Origin: Candidatus Chloroploca sp. Khr17
GTDB taxonomy: Bacteria; Chloroflexota; Chloroflexia; Chloroflexales; Chloroflexaceae
Assembly (NCBI RefSeq): GCF_004138165.1
Contig: NZ_RYFF01000044.1
Coordinates: 1-43,228, forward strand
Length of the DNA: 43,228 nucleotides
Direction: 5' to 3'
Shown here: positions 26,856-34,314 of the stretch, in pieces
How positions within the stretch are numbered: the stretch's first letter is position 1
Layout: the number at the start of each line of letters is the position of its first letter
The notes under the pieces: generated by a model
Seen by the model: the letters and a program-made list of their open reading frames with translations, nothing else
Told to the model about the DNA's origin: nothing
Databases searched by the model: none
Position numbers and translations under genes: made by a program

Positions 26856-26974
26856 GTGGCTGTCTGAAAAGTCGACGGGATGCTCTGGAGTGCCGGCTTT
26901 AGCCGGCTAAAGTCGGCACTCCAAGGGCACACCACGTGGTGGCGAACGATGCTGACACCCTTTTCAGACAGCCT
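26856..26974 (-). mobile_element. MITE-like element A, copy 2 (inverted)
   Basis: Same 119-base element as at 6777-6895 but in reverse orientation, with ends GGCTGTCTGAAAAG (26858-26871) and complement (26960-26973), and again flanked by CTAA on both sides (26852-26855 and 26975-26978). The left CTAA contains the stop codon of the zinc-ribbon gene, so insertion occurred exactly at the gene end without harming it. Its internal palindrome has one mismatch. No transposase gene is present. Confidence 0.85.
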
Positions 26975-26980
26975 CTAATA

Positions 26981-27089
26981 CTACAGTTGTAGTTCGCAAA
27001 TTGCGGCTTCAGGAAGCCATCCGTAAAAGGCCCATCCGATAATGATTCGGCGTCCCAATCGGATAATTATCGGATAGCTACAACTGTAG
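26981..27089. mobile_element. MITE-like element B with TA flanks
   Basis: A 109-base element starting CTACAGTTGTAG (26981-26992) and ending in its complement CTACAACTGTAG (27078-27089), flanked by TA on both sides (26979-26980 and 27090-27091). TA duplication is the mark of IS630/Tc1-mariner-type transposition. An inner 10-base inverted pair ATCCGATAAT / ATTATCGGAT lies at 27034-27043 and 27066-27075. It starts 2 bases after the target duplication of element A, 120 bases upstream of the LuxR-type regulator gene. The ends also resemble BlaI/MecI-type operators (ACTACA-nn-TGTAG). Confidence 0.7.
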
Positions 27090-27099
27090 TACTAAGTGC

Positions 27100-27155
27100 G
27101 CGCAGCAGCGATAAGCTGCGCCGTAGGGCAACGGGTGGGCCATGGGCTGCTGCGC
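27100..27155. repeat. Inverted repeat upstream of regulator gene
   Basis: Arms GCGCAGCAGC (27100-27109) and GCTGCTGCGC (27146-27155), with a smaller internal pairing AGCTGCGC. It follows MITE B directly and ends about 40 bases before the promoter of the regulator gene. Confidence 0.5.
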
Positions 27156-27196
27156 TCCTACGATGCTGCCGTTCTTCTCACTACCCTGGCGTCGCC

Positions 27197-27205
27197 TGGT
27201 ATAAT
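27197..27205 (+). promoter_or_regulatory. Extended -10 promoter, probably leaderless transcript
   Basis: TGGTATAAT is a perfect extended -10 box, and its last base is only 6 bases before the ATG at 27212. Transcription would begin at or within a base or two of the start codon, so the mRNA would lack a ribosome-binding site. The -35 is weak (TTCTCA at 27175-27180). Confidence 0.6.
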
Positions 27206-27211
27206 ACTTCT

Positions 27212-29812
27212 ATGCTTACGCTCGCAGCGCCCTCACTGCTGATGCCCAAGTTTCACCGGCCCGCGCCGCCGAGCCGTGCCATCGCACGACCTGGATTGCT
27301 GGCGCACTTACACGCCGGTCTGGCCGCCAACCACCCACTGACGCTGATCGTCGCACCGGCTGGTTATGGCAAAACGACTCTGGCTGCACAGTGGATTGCG
27401 CACCTGAACTGTGCGGTCGCCTGGCTGTCGTTGGATGATGCCGATGATGATCCGGTGCGCTTCTGCACCTACCTGGTCGCCGCCCTCCAGCGGGTGCATC
27501 CAGCCATCGGTGCCGATCTGTTGCCCGTGCTGCGGGCAGGCCACCTGCCACCACAGGCGACGCTGGTCACAACGCTGCTCAACGATCTCGATGCTGCCCT
27601 CGCAGATCACGAGACCGCCGAGCCGTCGGTGATGCCTTTCGTCTGTGTGCTCGACGACTTCCATGTCATCCAGCGCCCGGCGATCCTGAGCATTGTGCAG
27701 GCGCTGTTGACCCACCCGCCTATCGGCTTCCATCTCGTGCTGGTGACACGCGAGGATCCCGCGTTGCCGCTGGCCCGGCTGCGCGCTCGCGCTCAACTGA
27801 CCGAGCTTCGTGCGGCTGACCTGCGCTTTAACGAGGCCGAAACTGCGCTCTTGCTCCAGACTGGCATGGGGCTGACTCTGACCGAAATGGATCTGGCCCG
27901 CCTGACCGAGCGCACCGAAGGGTGGGCCGTCGGTTTGCAGTTGGCTGGTCTCTCGCTGCAAGCACACGCCGACCCGACCGCCTTTGTCGCGACCCTTAGC
28001 GGCTCGCACCGCTTCATTCTGAGTTACCTGACCGAGGAGGTGCTAGCTCGTCAGCCCCCCGCGGTTCAGCACTTCTTGCGGGATACCGCGATCCTGACGC
28101 GGCTGAGCGGTGATCTCTGTGACGCTGTGACCGGGTGCAGCGATAGCGCCGATATGCTCGAGCGCCTCTTGGCCGCTAATTTGTTCATTATCCCGCTCGA
28201 CGACGAAGGACGCTGGTATCGCTACCATCACCTTTTTGCCGACTTGCTCCAACATACATTGCAGCGTGAACACGCCGCTAGCTTGCCTGGGTTGCATCAG
28301 CGTGCGAGTCAGTGGTATGCGCTCCATGATATGCCCGTTGCAAGCATCGAACATGCTTTGGCGGCGGACGATACGCAGCGCGTGGTGACTTTGTTGGAAG
28401 AGTGTGGCTGGCGTTTGCTCACGCGGGAAGACGCGCCGATGCTTCAGCAATGGATTCATGCCTTGCCTCAAGCGTTGCGCCAGCGCAGTCCGCGCCTCAA
28501 TACGCTCTTGGTGTGGGAGCATATCCTGCATGGCACGTATCAACAGGCTACCCCTTACCTTGCGGCTGCCCGCACTGCGCTCGCCAATCTGCCGCCGGAG
28601 GCGACTGAAACCCGTGCGCTCCAGGCCGATATCCTGGCGGCGGAGTCGTTCCTGGCGCAGGTGGAGGGCCAGATGTTGGAGGCGTTGGCGATGGCCCAGC
28701 AGGCCCGGTCGCTGGTGCCAGAAGCACAGCCACGGCTGGTCGGGTCTACAGCCCTGGCGTTGGGGGTGGCGTATCGTGTCGCCGGGCGTTTCGATGAGGC
28801 CGTTGCGTCTTTGGAAGAAGCACTGCACGCTGCGCAGGCCATTGATGACCATGTGACGGCGATGGTGGCAGTGGCCCATTTGGCGCTGGTCTGGTCACCG
28901 CAGGGCCGTTTGCATCGCCTGGTGGCAAGTGCCGAAGCTGTGCTCGAGCGTACCGAAGTCGCTGTGCAGATGGCTCCGTTGATGATTGGGACGGTGCATG
29001 CGGTGCTTGGGCAGGTCTATTACGAATGGAACCAGGTTGCCAAAGCCCGCGCTTTGTTGCAGCACGCGCTGCGGATGGCGCAACTGTCGAGCCAGCCGAC
29101 TGCGGCGATCTACGCGAGCCTCTCTCTGGCGCGTTTGTGTCATGAGACCGGTGAGGCAGAAGTTGCTGCACGCTATCTGCGTGACGCAGGTGACATGTTG
29201 GCCCAGGGCGCACCAGCCTGGGTGCGCCTAGATTGGGTCGCGCAGCAGGTGGCGTTGCTGATCGCGCAGGGCCAGGTGGCTGAAGCCGAAGCCAGTTTGA
29301 CCGCAACGGGTATTCCTGCTGAAGCCCCAGTCACGTATCGAACCGATGCGATCCACCTGGCCTGGCTGCGCTGGATGATCGCTCGACCCCATCCGCAGGC
29401 GCTCGCGCTGGCCGAACGCATCGTGCAGAGTGCCGAGACCGATGGGCGTATGGGCACTTTGATCTACGCTCTGGTGCTGGGTGCCAAGGCTGGCGGTGGA
29501 ACCGCGTGGCTGGCGCGTGCCCGGCAACTCGGCGCACCGGAAGGCTACCAGCGCGTTTTTATTGAAGCAGCCGGGACAAGGATGCCGACAGGTATTTATC
29601 CTTCATCCCTCCTCCTTCATCCCTCTTTAACCGAGCGCGAACTGGAAGTCTTGCGCCTGCTCGCCGAAGGTCTGACCTATGCGCAGATCGCGGAACGGCT
29701 GATTGTTAGCATTAATACGGTGCGCTATCACGTCAAGGGTGTCTACGGCAAACTGGGGGTCACAAAACAAGTCCAGGCCGTCGAGCGTGCGCGGGCGCTG
29801 GGCCTGATCTAA
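27212..29812 (+). CDS. MalT-like (LAL) LuxR-family transcriptional regulator
   Basis: An 866-aa large ATP-binding LuxR regulator. Residues 45-61 hold the Walker A motif APAGYGKTT; CVLDDFHVI is the Walker B/DDxH region; then an AAA/STAND domain to about 330, a helical TPR-like middle (ALAMAQQARSLVPEAQ and similar repeats), and at the C-terminus a LuxR-type HTH: LTERELEVLRLLAEGLTYAQ followed by NTVRYHVKGVYGKLGV. The size is standard for MalT relatives, which sense a small ligand with the central domain and activate transcription. The ligand is unknown. The ATG at 27212 seems to be the first transcribed base or nearly so. No obvious target gene lies next to it. Confidence 0.94.
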   Translation: MLTLAAPSLLMPKFHRPAPPSRAIARPGLLAHLHAGLAANHPLTLIVAPAGYGKTTLAAQWIAHLNCAVAWLSLDDADDDPVRFCTYLVAALQRVHPAIGADLLPVLRAGHLPPQATLVTTLLNDLDAALADHETAEPSVMPFVCVLDDFHVIQRPAILSIVQALLTHPPIGFHLVLVTREDPALPLARLRARAQLTELRAADLRFNEAETALLLQTGMGLTLTEMDLARLTERTEGWAVGLQLAGLSLQAHADPTAFVATLSGSHRFILSYLTEEVLARQPPAVQHFLRDTAILTRLSGDLCDAVTGCSDSADMLERLLAANLFIIPLDDEGRWYRYHHLFADLLQHTLQREHAASLPGLHQRASQWYALHDMPVASIEHALAADDTQRVVTLLEECGWRLLTREDAPMLQQWIHALPQALRQRSPRLNTLLVWEHILHGTYQQATPYLAAARTALANLPPEATETRALQADILAAESFLAQVEGQMLEALAMAQQARSLVPEAQPRLVGSTALALGVAYRVAGRFDEAVASLEEALHAAQAIDDHVTAMVAVAHLALVWSPQGRLHRLVASAEAVLERTEVAVQMAPLMIGTVHAVLGQVYYEWNQVAKARALLQHALRMAQLSSQPTAAIYASLSLARLCHETGEAEVAARYLRDAGDMLAQGAPAWVRLDWVAQQVALLIAQGQVAEAEASLTATGIPAEAPVTYRTDAIHLAWLRWMIARPHPQALALAERIVQSAETDGRMGTLIYALVLGAKAGGGTAWLARARQLGAPEGYQRVFIEAAGTRMPTGIYPSSLLLHPSLTERELEVLRLLAEGLTYAQIAERLIVSINTVRYHVKGVYGKLGVTKQVQAVERARALGLI

Positions 29813-29828
29813 CAGCACATTGCCCTAG

Positions 29829-30315
29829 AGAGGGGCCACCCGTCAAAGGGTTTCACCAGATGGCGTCATCAAACCGCCCTGAGGCCCAGGAAGGCGTCTG
29901 GGTGGCGGGCGGCTGCGTCGTGCCGCATCCCGGTGGCGGTGCGGGAAACCTGCCAGGTGTGCGCCGCCGCGATCCTGGGGGGAACGGAGCGGTGTCCCGG
30001 CGCACACCTGGCAGGTTTGCCCGGCGGTGAACCGTACGGGACCGCCCGTGTCTGCATAGGTGACACCCTTTGAGGGGGCCACCCTCGTCAAAGGGTGTCA
30101 CCTGCCCTCTGGAAGGCTGCCTGATGCCCCCCCCCACCGTAGCGGTGCGTGCCACGCCGTGGTTGGCGCAGCATAGCCCAGACCTGGGTTCCCGCGTGCG
30201 CGGGAACGACATGGTGGGCCGTCCCACCGGTCGTCATGCCCGCGCCCCATGTCATGCCCGCGCAGGCGGGCATCCAGCGGGCCATGGTGGTGACACCCTT
30301 TGACGGGCCACCCTC
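29829..30315. repeat. Nest of palindromic repeats in an 826-base non-coding stretch
   Basis: 29813-30638 has no convincing gene. Three copies of a unit with GACACCCTTTGA and GGGGCCACCC lie at 29829-29858 (diverged), 30058-30103 and 30289-30315. The middle copy is a hairpin with perfect 16-base arms (30058-30073, 30088-30103). Between copies 1 and 2 a further inverted pair of 20 bases (29946-29965 and 29999-30018) encloses a 33-base loop. At 30187-30262 are units with CCCGCGTGCGCGGG and CATGCCCGCGCAGGCGGG, resembling dispersed palindromes known from many bacterial genomes. Confidence 0.75.
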
Positions 30316-30413
30316 GCTAGAAACCCGCGCTTGCTTGGCTCCTTTGTCCTACAGCAAGCGCCGTGGTCTGTACCGTACGTTTGCTGATACCAACGGGGGT
30401 TTCGACACGCACA

Positions 30414-30484
30414 GGCTTCGACAAGCTCAGCCTCCGTCCGTTCACAACGCCCATCGTCCACCGTTGGCTGAGCTTGTCGAAGCC
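30414..30484. repeat. GGCTTCGACAAGCTCAGCC inverted repeat
   Basis: Arms of 19 bases at 30414-30432 and 30466-30484 are exact complements around a 33-base loop. This same palindrome core is found in intergenic regions of many unrelated bacteria, so it is probably a mobile or selfish repeat. No coding role. Confidence 0.75.
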
Positions 30485-30567
30485 AAGCCCGAGAGCAGAA
30501 AACTTTTGTTACAGACTACTAGTAGCTTGCAAGCAGGCAACCCGTGACTACATTGGGTGGGGCAAGC

Positions 30568-30589
30568 GGACTACATGAAGATGTAGTCC
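30568..30589 (+). promoter_or_regulatory. Perfect 9-bp-stem palindrome before the small-protein operon
   Basis: GGACTACAT-GAAG-ATGTAGTCC, followed by ATTTTGCTT. It ends 49 bases before the start of the 77-aa protein gene. It could be an operator for that operon, or a small terminator for transcription coming from the repeat region. The half-site ACTACA also occurs in the ends of MITE B. Confidence 0.45.
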
Positions 30590-30638
30590 ATTTTGCTTGG
30601 GTGCGACGTACAATTGGTGTAGAGATAAGGACAAGCCA

Positions 30639-30872
30639 ATGAACACAACGGCGGAGACACAACTCTATACCTTGCGTTTTTCTGGCAGCCCTGAGGCAAC
30701 CTTCCTGGCCGATTACTGCCCCGTCGGAACCACGCTAACCATTGAGCAACATACTTTCACCCTGGCCAACCTGCGTACCGACCAGGCCGGGCTAATTGGC
30801 CTTATACGCAGCCTGCACAACCTGGGGTGTACGCTTACCTCGCTTGCCACTGACTCTGGTGAAGACAAATGA
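30639..30872 (+). CDS. Small conserved-looking protein heading a membrane-protein operon
   Basis: A 77-aa protein with no signal peptide or membrane helix: MNTTAETQLYTLRFSGSPEA, a central TTLTIEQHTFTLANL and the end GLIGLIRSLHNLGCTLTSL. The pattern alternates short strands with one C-terminal helix-strand unit. I do not recognise the family. The ATG at 30639 has AAGGA about eight bases upstream; an earlier TTG is possible. Its TGA overlaps an ATG of the next frame, so it is likely translationally linked to the membrane protein that follows. A role as a cytoplasmic partner or regulator is a guess. Confidence 0.65.
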   Translation: MNTTAETQLYTLRFSGSPEATFLADYCPVGTTLTIEQHTFTLANLRTDQAGLIGLIRSLHNLGCTLTSLATDSGEDK

Positions 30873-30901
30873 AACCATCAAAATACTATAGGAGAACGAA
30901 A

Positions 30902-31774
30902 GTGAATCCTACCCTGAAATGGCTCATCCCGCTGATTGCCGTGCTGGCCCTCATCACGGCTGGCGTAGGACTGTTTTCACAAGGCGGGCCAGGCCCTTTC
31001 GTATTCGAGACCCTGCGCGGACAGCAGGTAGAGATGTTCGGACGCGGCCTTTATGCGAACGATTCGCTGTTCAGCGGTGCGGCGTTTCGCGGTACAGATG
31101 TCGTCACCTTGCTGATTGCGCTGCCGTTGCTGTTGGCGTGTTACTTTTTGTCTTTGCGCGGATCGCAAAATGCACCCATTGCCCAGCTTGGGGTCTTGTT
31201 TTATTTTCTGTATATCGGCGCTTCGATGGCGTTTGGGGCAGCCTTCAATGCCATGTTCCTTTTTTATGCGGCGCTCTTTTCGGCCAGTCTGTTTGCCGTC
31301 ATTACCGTCCTGGCGACCTTCGATCTGCAAGCGCTTACCATTCGTATCAAGCCAGGATTCCCGCATCGCAACCTGGCAATCTTCAACGTTGTCGCCGGGT
31401 TTGGCACGTTGTTCATTTGGTTGAGTGACCTCATTGGACCGCTTTTGAACGGCAGTGCGCCCGTATTGCTCGGCCCTTACACCACCATGTTCACGCACAG
31501 TTTTGACTCGGCCGTCATCACCCCGGCGGCCGTGATAACCGCTCTGTTTCTTCTGCAACGCAAGCCGCTTGGCTATTTGCTTGCTGCGCCAATGCTCATG
31601 CTGTGTACGTTGATTGGCGTTGTGGTCATTGCTCAGACCATCAGCCAGACCTTCGAAGGGATACGCTTCCCCATTGGTGTTTATCTTGGCATGATAGGTT
31701 CATGGGTGCTCATGGGCGCATTCGCTATCGGATTGACCCTTGCTTTCTTCCGCAATCTTTCCAACGAAAAATAG
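30902..31774 (+). CDS. Eight-helix membrane protein, tandem paralogue 1
   Basis: A 290-aa hydrophobic protein with about eight membrane segments. After the first helix an extracytoplasmic loop contains ETLRGQQVEMFGRGLYANDS then GTDVVTLLIALPLL; the neighbouring gene has the matching TFRGEEV...ARGLYYWDT...ANDLVTLVLGLPLL, so the two are paralogues. I chose the GTG at 30902 because AGGAG stands seven bases upstream and the resulting N-terminus aligns with the paralogue; an ATG at 30869 overlapping the preceding stop is the alternative. No known transporter or enzyme motif. I do not recognise the family. Confidence 0.7.
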   Translation: MNPTLKWLIPLIAVLALITAGVGLFSQGGPGPFVFETLRGQQVEMFGRGLYANDSLFSGAAFRGTDVVTLLIALPLLLACYFLSLRGSQNAPIAQLGVLFYFLYIGASMAFGAAFNAMFLFYAALFSASLFAVITVLATFDLQALTIRIKPGFPHRNLAIFNVVAGFGTLFIWLSDLIGPLLNGSAPVLLGPYTTMFTHSFDSAVITPAAVITALFLLQRKPLGYLLAAPMLMLCTLIGVVVIAQTISQTFEGIRFPIGVYLGMIGSWVLMGAFAIGLTLAFFRNLSNEK

Positions 31775-31780
31775 ACGGTC

Positions 31781-32632
31781 ATGAAATACCAAAACGCTCT
31801 CCAATGGCTCATTGCTCCGCTTTTCGTCCTGACTCTGGTCGCAACCCTGGCCGGTCTCTGGCCCGCCGAAGGGACATCCTTTCCGCTGACGACTTTCCGC
31901 GGCGAGGAGGTGACCATCAACGCCCGCGGCCTGTATTACTGGGATACTGTCAGCATGGTCGCCCAGATGCAAGCCAACGACCTGGTGACGCTGGTGCTGG
32001 GCCTGCCCCTGCTGGCGATCTCCTTCTGGCTGGCGCGGCGCGGCTCCCTGCGCGGGCGGCTGATGCTGGCTGGCACGCTCGGCTTCATCCTGTACACCTA
32101 CATCACCATGTGCTTTGGCGCGCATTACAACGCCCTCTTTCTGGTCTATGTCGCCCTGTTCAGTATGAGCCTGTTCGCGCTCGTATTGGTGCTGATGTCC
32201 ATTGATATCCCCACCCTGCCGGCGCATTTTTCCGCTACCCTGCCGCACGGCTGGATTGCCGGACTGCTCTTCTTCGCCGCTGCCTTTCTCTCATTGGCCT
32301 GGCTGGGGCGCATCGCCGCAACGTTTGCACCGGGAGCAATCCCCGCCCTGGAAAACACCACCAGCATGTTCATTCAGGCGATGGATCTGGGGCTGATCGT
32401 CCCGGTCTGCCTCGTATCGGGCATCCTGCTCCTGCGCCGCCATGCCTGGGGCTACCTGCTAGCCTCGGTCGGGCTGACCAAATTTCTAACGCTTGGCATC
32501 GCTGTCAGCCTGATGGGGCTGAACATGGCGCGGGTCGGCGTGCCCGTGAGCGTGGCCGAGTTGGTTATCTTCCCCGCGATGGCGCTCGCCGGGGTGGTGA
32601 TGACGGCCATTCTTCTCAAGCATATTCAGTAG
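31781..32632 (+). CDS. Eight-helix membrane protein, tandem paralogue 2
   Basis: A 283-aa multi-pass protein, paralogue of the preceding one, starting 7 bases after its stop. Shared features are the first-loop motif RGLY-x-x-D, the (A/T)ND-VTL segment entering helix 2, and MCFGAHYNALFLVY / AFGAAFNAMFLFYA in helix 4. Codon use here is richer in GC than in paralogue 1, so one copy may have come in separately or drifted. The two could form a heterodimer in the membrane with the 77-aa protein as a soluble partner; this is inference from gene order only. Confidence 0.72.
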   Translation: MKYQNALQWLIAPLFVLTLVATLAGLWPAEGTSFPLTTFRGEEVTINARGLYYWDTVSMVAQMQANDLVTLVLGLPLLAISFWLARRGSLRGRLMLAGTLGFILYTYITMCFGAHYNALFLVYVALFSMSLFALVLVLMSIDIPTLPAHFSATLPHGWIAGLLFFAAAFLSLAWLGRIAATFAPGAIPALENTTSMFIQAMDLGLIVPVCLVSGILLLRRHAWGYLLASVGLTKFLTLGIAVSLMGLNMARVGVPVSVAELVIFPAMALAGVVMTAILLKHIQ

Positions 32633-32696
32633 TCTGTGAACGCCGTTGCTTGATGATTGGACGCAAAGGCGCAAACGGTCGCACCCGGCAACAACG

Positions 32697-32767
32697 GGGC
32701 ACCCGCAAGGGGTGCCCGCACACCGGGTCCGGCCCCCGGCCGGTAGGGGCACCCCTTGCGGGTGCCC
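32697..32767. repeat. Inverted repeat with 20-bp arms
   Basis: Arms at 32697-32716 and 32748-32767 are exact complements (GGGCACCCGCAAGGGGTGCC type). It sits after the membrane-protein operon and before the CCA-transferase promoter. A CGCAAAGGCGCAAA fragment of the CTTTGCG family lies just upstream at about 32661-32675. It may help end the upstream transcript. Confidence 0.65.
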
Positions 32768-32843
32768 TGGTGGGGTGCATATACGGAAGATGCAATCGCC
32801 CTAGGCAAGGTGTTGATGCGAACGCCGCCTGTAGCTGAAGCGA

Positions 32844-32852
32844 TGGTAGAAT
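32844..32852 (+). promoter_or_regulatory. Extended -10 element before the CCA-transferase gene
   Basis: TGGTAGAAT matches the extended -10 form with one deviation (TAGAAT). No clear -35. Transcription would begin near 32859, giving a leader of about 65 bases. Confidence 0.4.
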
Positions 32853-32922
32853 AGAAAGCAGTGCCCAAGAACGAGGCGGCTTGCCTGTTTGACCAGTTTG
32901 AACCGGGGCGACGAGGACGGCG

Positions 32923-34218
32923 ATGCATAAGGGGCGGCCCAGGATCTTACGCGAGTTAGCGCATACGGCGTTGCCCACCGAGGTTGCGGATCTGTTGACG
33001 CTGGTTGCGCACTGCGCACAGGCCTGCAATGTGCCGGTCTGGCTGGTTGGTGGCGTGATCCGTGATCTCTTGCTTGATCAGCCGCTGAGCCGCGATCTTG
33101 ATCTGGCCGTCGAGGGTGAGGTGACGACACTGGCGACCCAGGTCGCTGAGGCAACCGGCGGAAGGGTGATGGCCCTCCACGCGGCGTTTGGCACGGCGAC
33201 GGTGCTGGTGCCCGGTCGCAGCGATGGTGCGTCGCTCGTCCTTGATTTTGCCCAGACGCGCGTCGAGACCTATGCTGCCCCGGCGGTGCTGCCCGACGTT
33301 TCGCCGGCCTCACTTGAGCATGATCTGGTGCGCCGCGATTTTAGTGTGAATGCGCTCGCCGTCGAGTTGCAACTGGTTGCGAGCGGTCTGCACTTTGGGC
33401 GGCGGCTCGATCTTTTTGGGGGCGAAGAGGATCTTGCCCAGGGCCGTCTCCGTCTCTTGCACGCGGCGAGTCTGCGTGACGATCCGACCCGTATGTTGCG
33501 CGGGCTGCGCCTTGCCAGTCGCCTCGGTCTCCACCCTGAACCAGCGACCCGGTACCTGGTGGCGGATGCGGTGGCCCAGCGCTATCTGATGCTGCTGAGC
33601 CCCGAACGGGTGTTGCATGAAGTCTGCCTGGCGCTTGCGGAGCCCGACCCGGCAGAGGTGGTGCGCCTGGCCGATCAGTGGGAGGTGACCCCGCAGATTC
33701 TGCCTGGGCTGACCTGGGACGCAACCCTGGCTGCGCGTTGTACGCAGGCAGCGGCGGCGGTCAGTTCCGATCTTCCCCTGACCCCTCTGGTCTGGGCGGG
33801 CCTGCTGCTCTATGGATGTTCGCAGGCGACCCTTGATGCGCTAGCGCAGCGCTATCCATTGCCCGGCGATGCGGCCACGCTGATCCGTCAACTTCCCGAG
33901 GTACGCAAGCTAACCGGCACGCTCGCCGGGATGAGCAATAGCGCCCTGGACGAAACGCTACGCCTCTGGCATGCCACGACGATCATGGTTCACCACTACG
34001 CCGTGCCTGCCGATCGTCTTGCAACGACGCGCTACCTCCGTGAACTGCGAACAATGCGTGCGCCACTTGATGGCAACGACCTGCAACGCCTTGGCGTTCT
34101 GCCGGGTCCCTTGATGGGCCAGATCTTGCATACCCTGCGCCAGGCAACGCTTGATGGCATCGTAGCAAGCCGTGAAGAAGCTGAAACATGGGTGCGTCGT
34201 TTTCTGCACCGCTTGTAA
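32923..34218 (+). CDS. CCA tRNA nucleotidyltransferase / poly(A) polymerase family
   Basis: A 431-aa class II nucleotidyltransferase. VWLVGGVIRDLLL (39-51) is the G-G-x-V-R-D signature and SRDLDLAVEG (56-65) carries the two metal-binding aspartates; VRRDFSVNALAVEL and RDDPTRMLRGLRLASRLG are the template-like motifs that read CTP and ATP. The head and neck are complete, followed by a helical body. It adds or repairs the 3' CCA end of tRNAs; a poly(A) polymerase or A-adding-only enzyme from the same family cannot be excluded. The ATG has GAGGA upstream. It ends about 100 bases before guaB, which has its own promoter. Confidence 0.92.
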   Translation: MHKGRPRILRELAHTALPTEVADLLTLVAHCAQACNVPVWLVGGVIRDLLLDQPLSRDLDLAVEGEVTTLATQVAEATGGRVMALHAAFGTATVLVPGRSDGASLVLDFAQTRVETYAAPAVLPDVSPASLEHDLVRRDFSVNALAVELQLVASGLHFGRRLDLFGGEEDLAQGRLRLLHAASLRDDPTRMLRGLRLASRLGLHPEPATRYLVADAVAQRYLMLLSPERVLHEVCLALAEPDPAEVVRLADQWEVTPQILPGLTWDATLAARCTQAAAAVSSDLPLTPLVWAGLLLYGCSQATLDALAQRYPLPGDAATLIRQLPEVRKLTGTLAGMSNSALDETLRLWHATTIMVHHYAVPADRLATTRYLRELRTMRAPLDGNDLQRLGVLPGPLMGQILHTLRQATLDGIVASREEAETWVRRFLHRL

Positions 34219-34261
34219 CTCTGCGCGCTACGCTGGCATAGTTACAAGTGCCGCAACGATC

Positions 34262-34267
34262 TATAAT
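34262..34267 (+). promoter_or_regulatory. -10 box of the guaB promoter
   Basis: A consensus TATAAT stands 48 bases before the guaB start; a -35 box is not clear. The short leader contains a small hairpin ACCACC-TTTATTCT-GGTGGT (about 34273-34292). I see no riboswitch-like structure. Confidence 0.5.
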
Positions 34268-34314
34268 GGAGCACCACCTTTATTCTGGTGGTCTTACGCC
34301 AATAAGGGGGCTTT

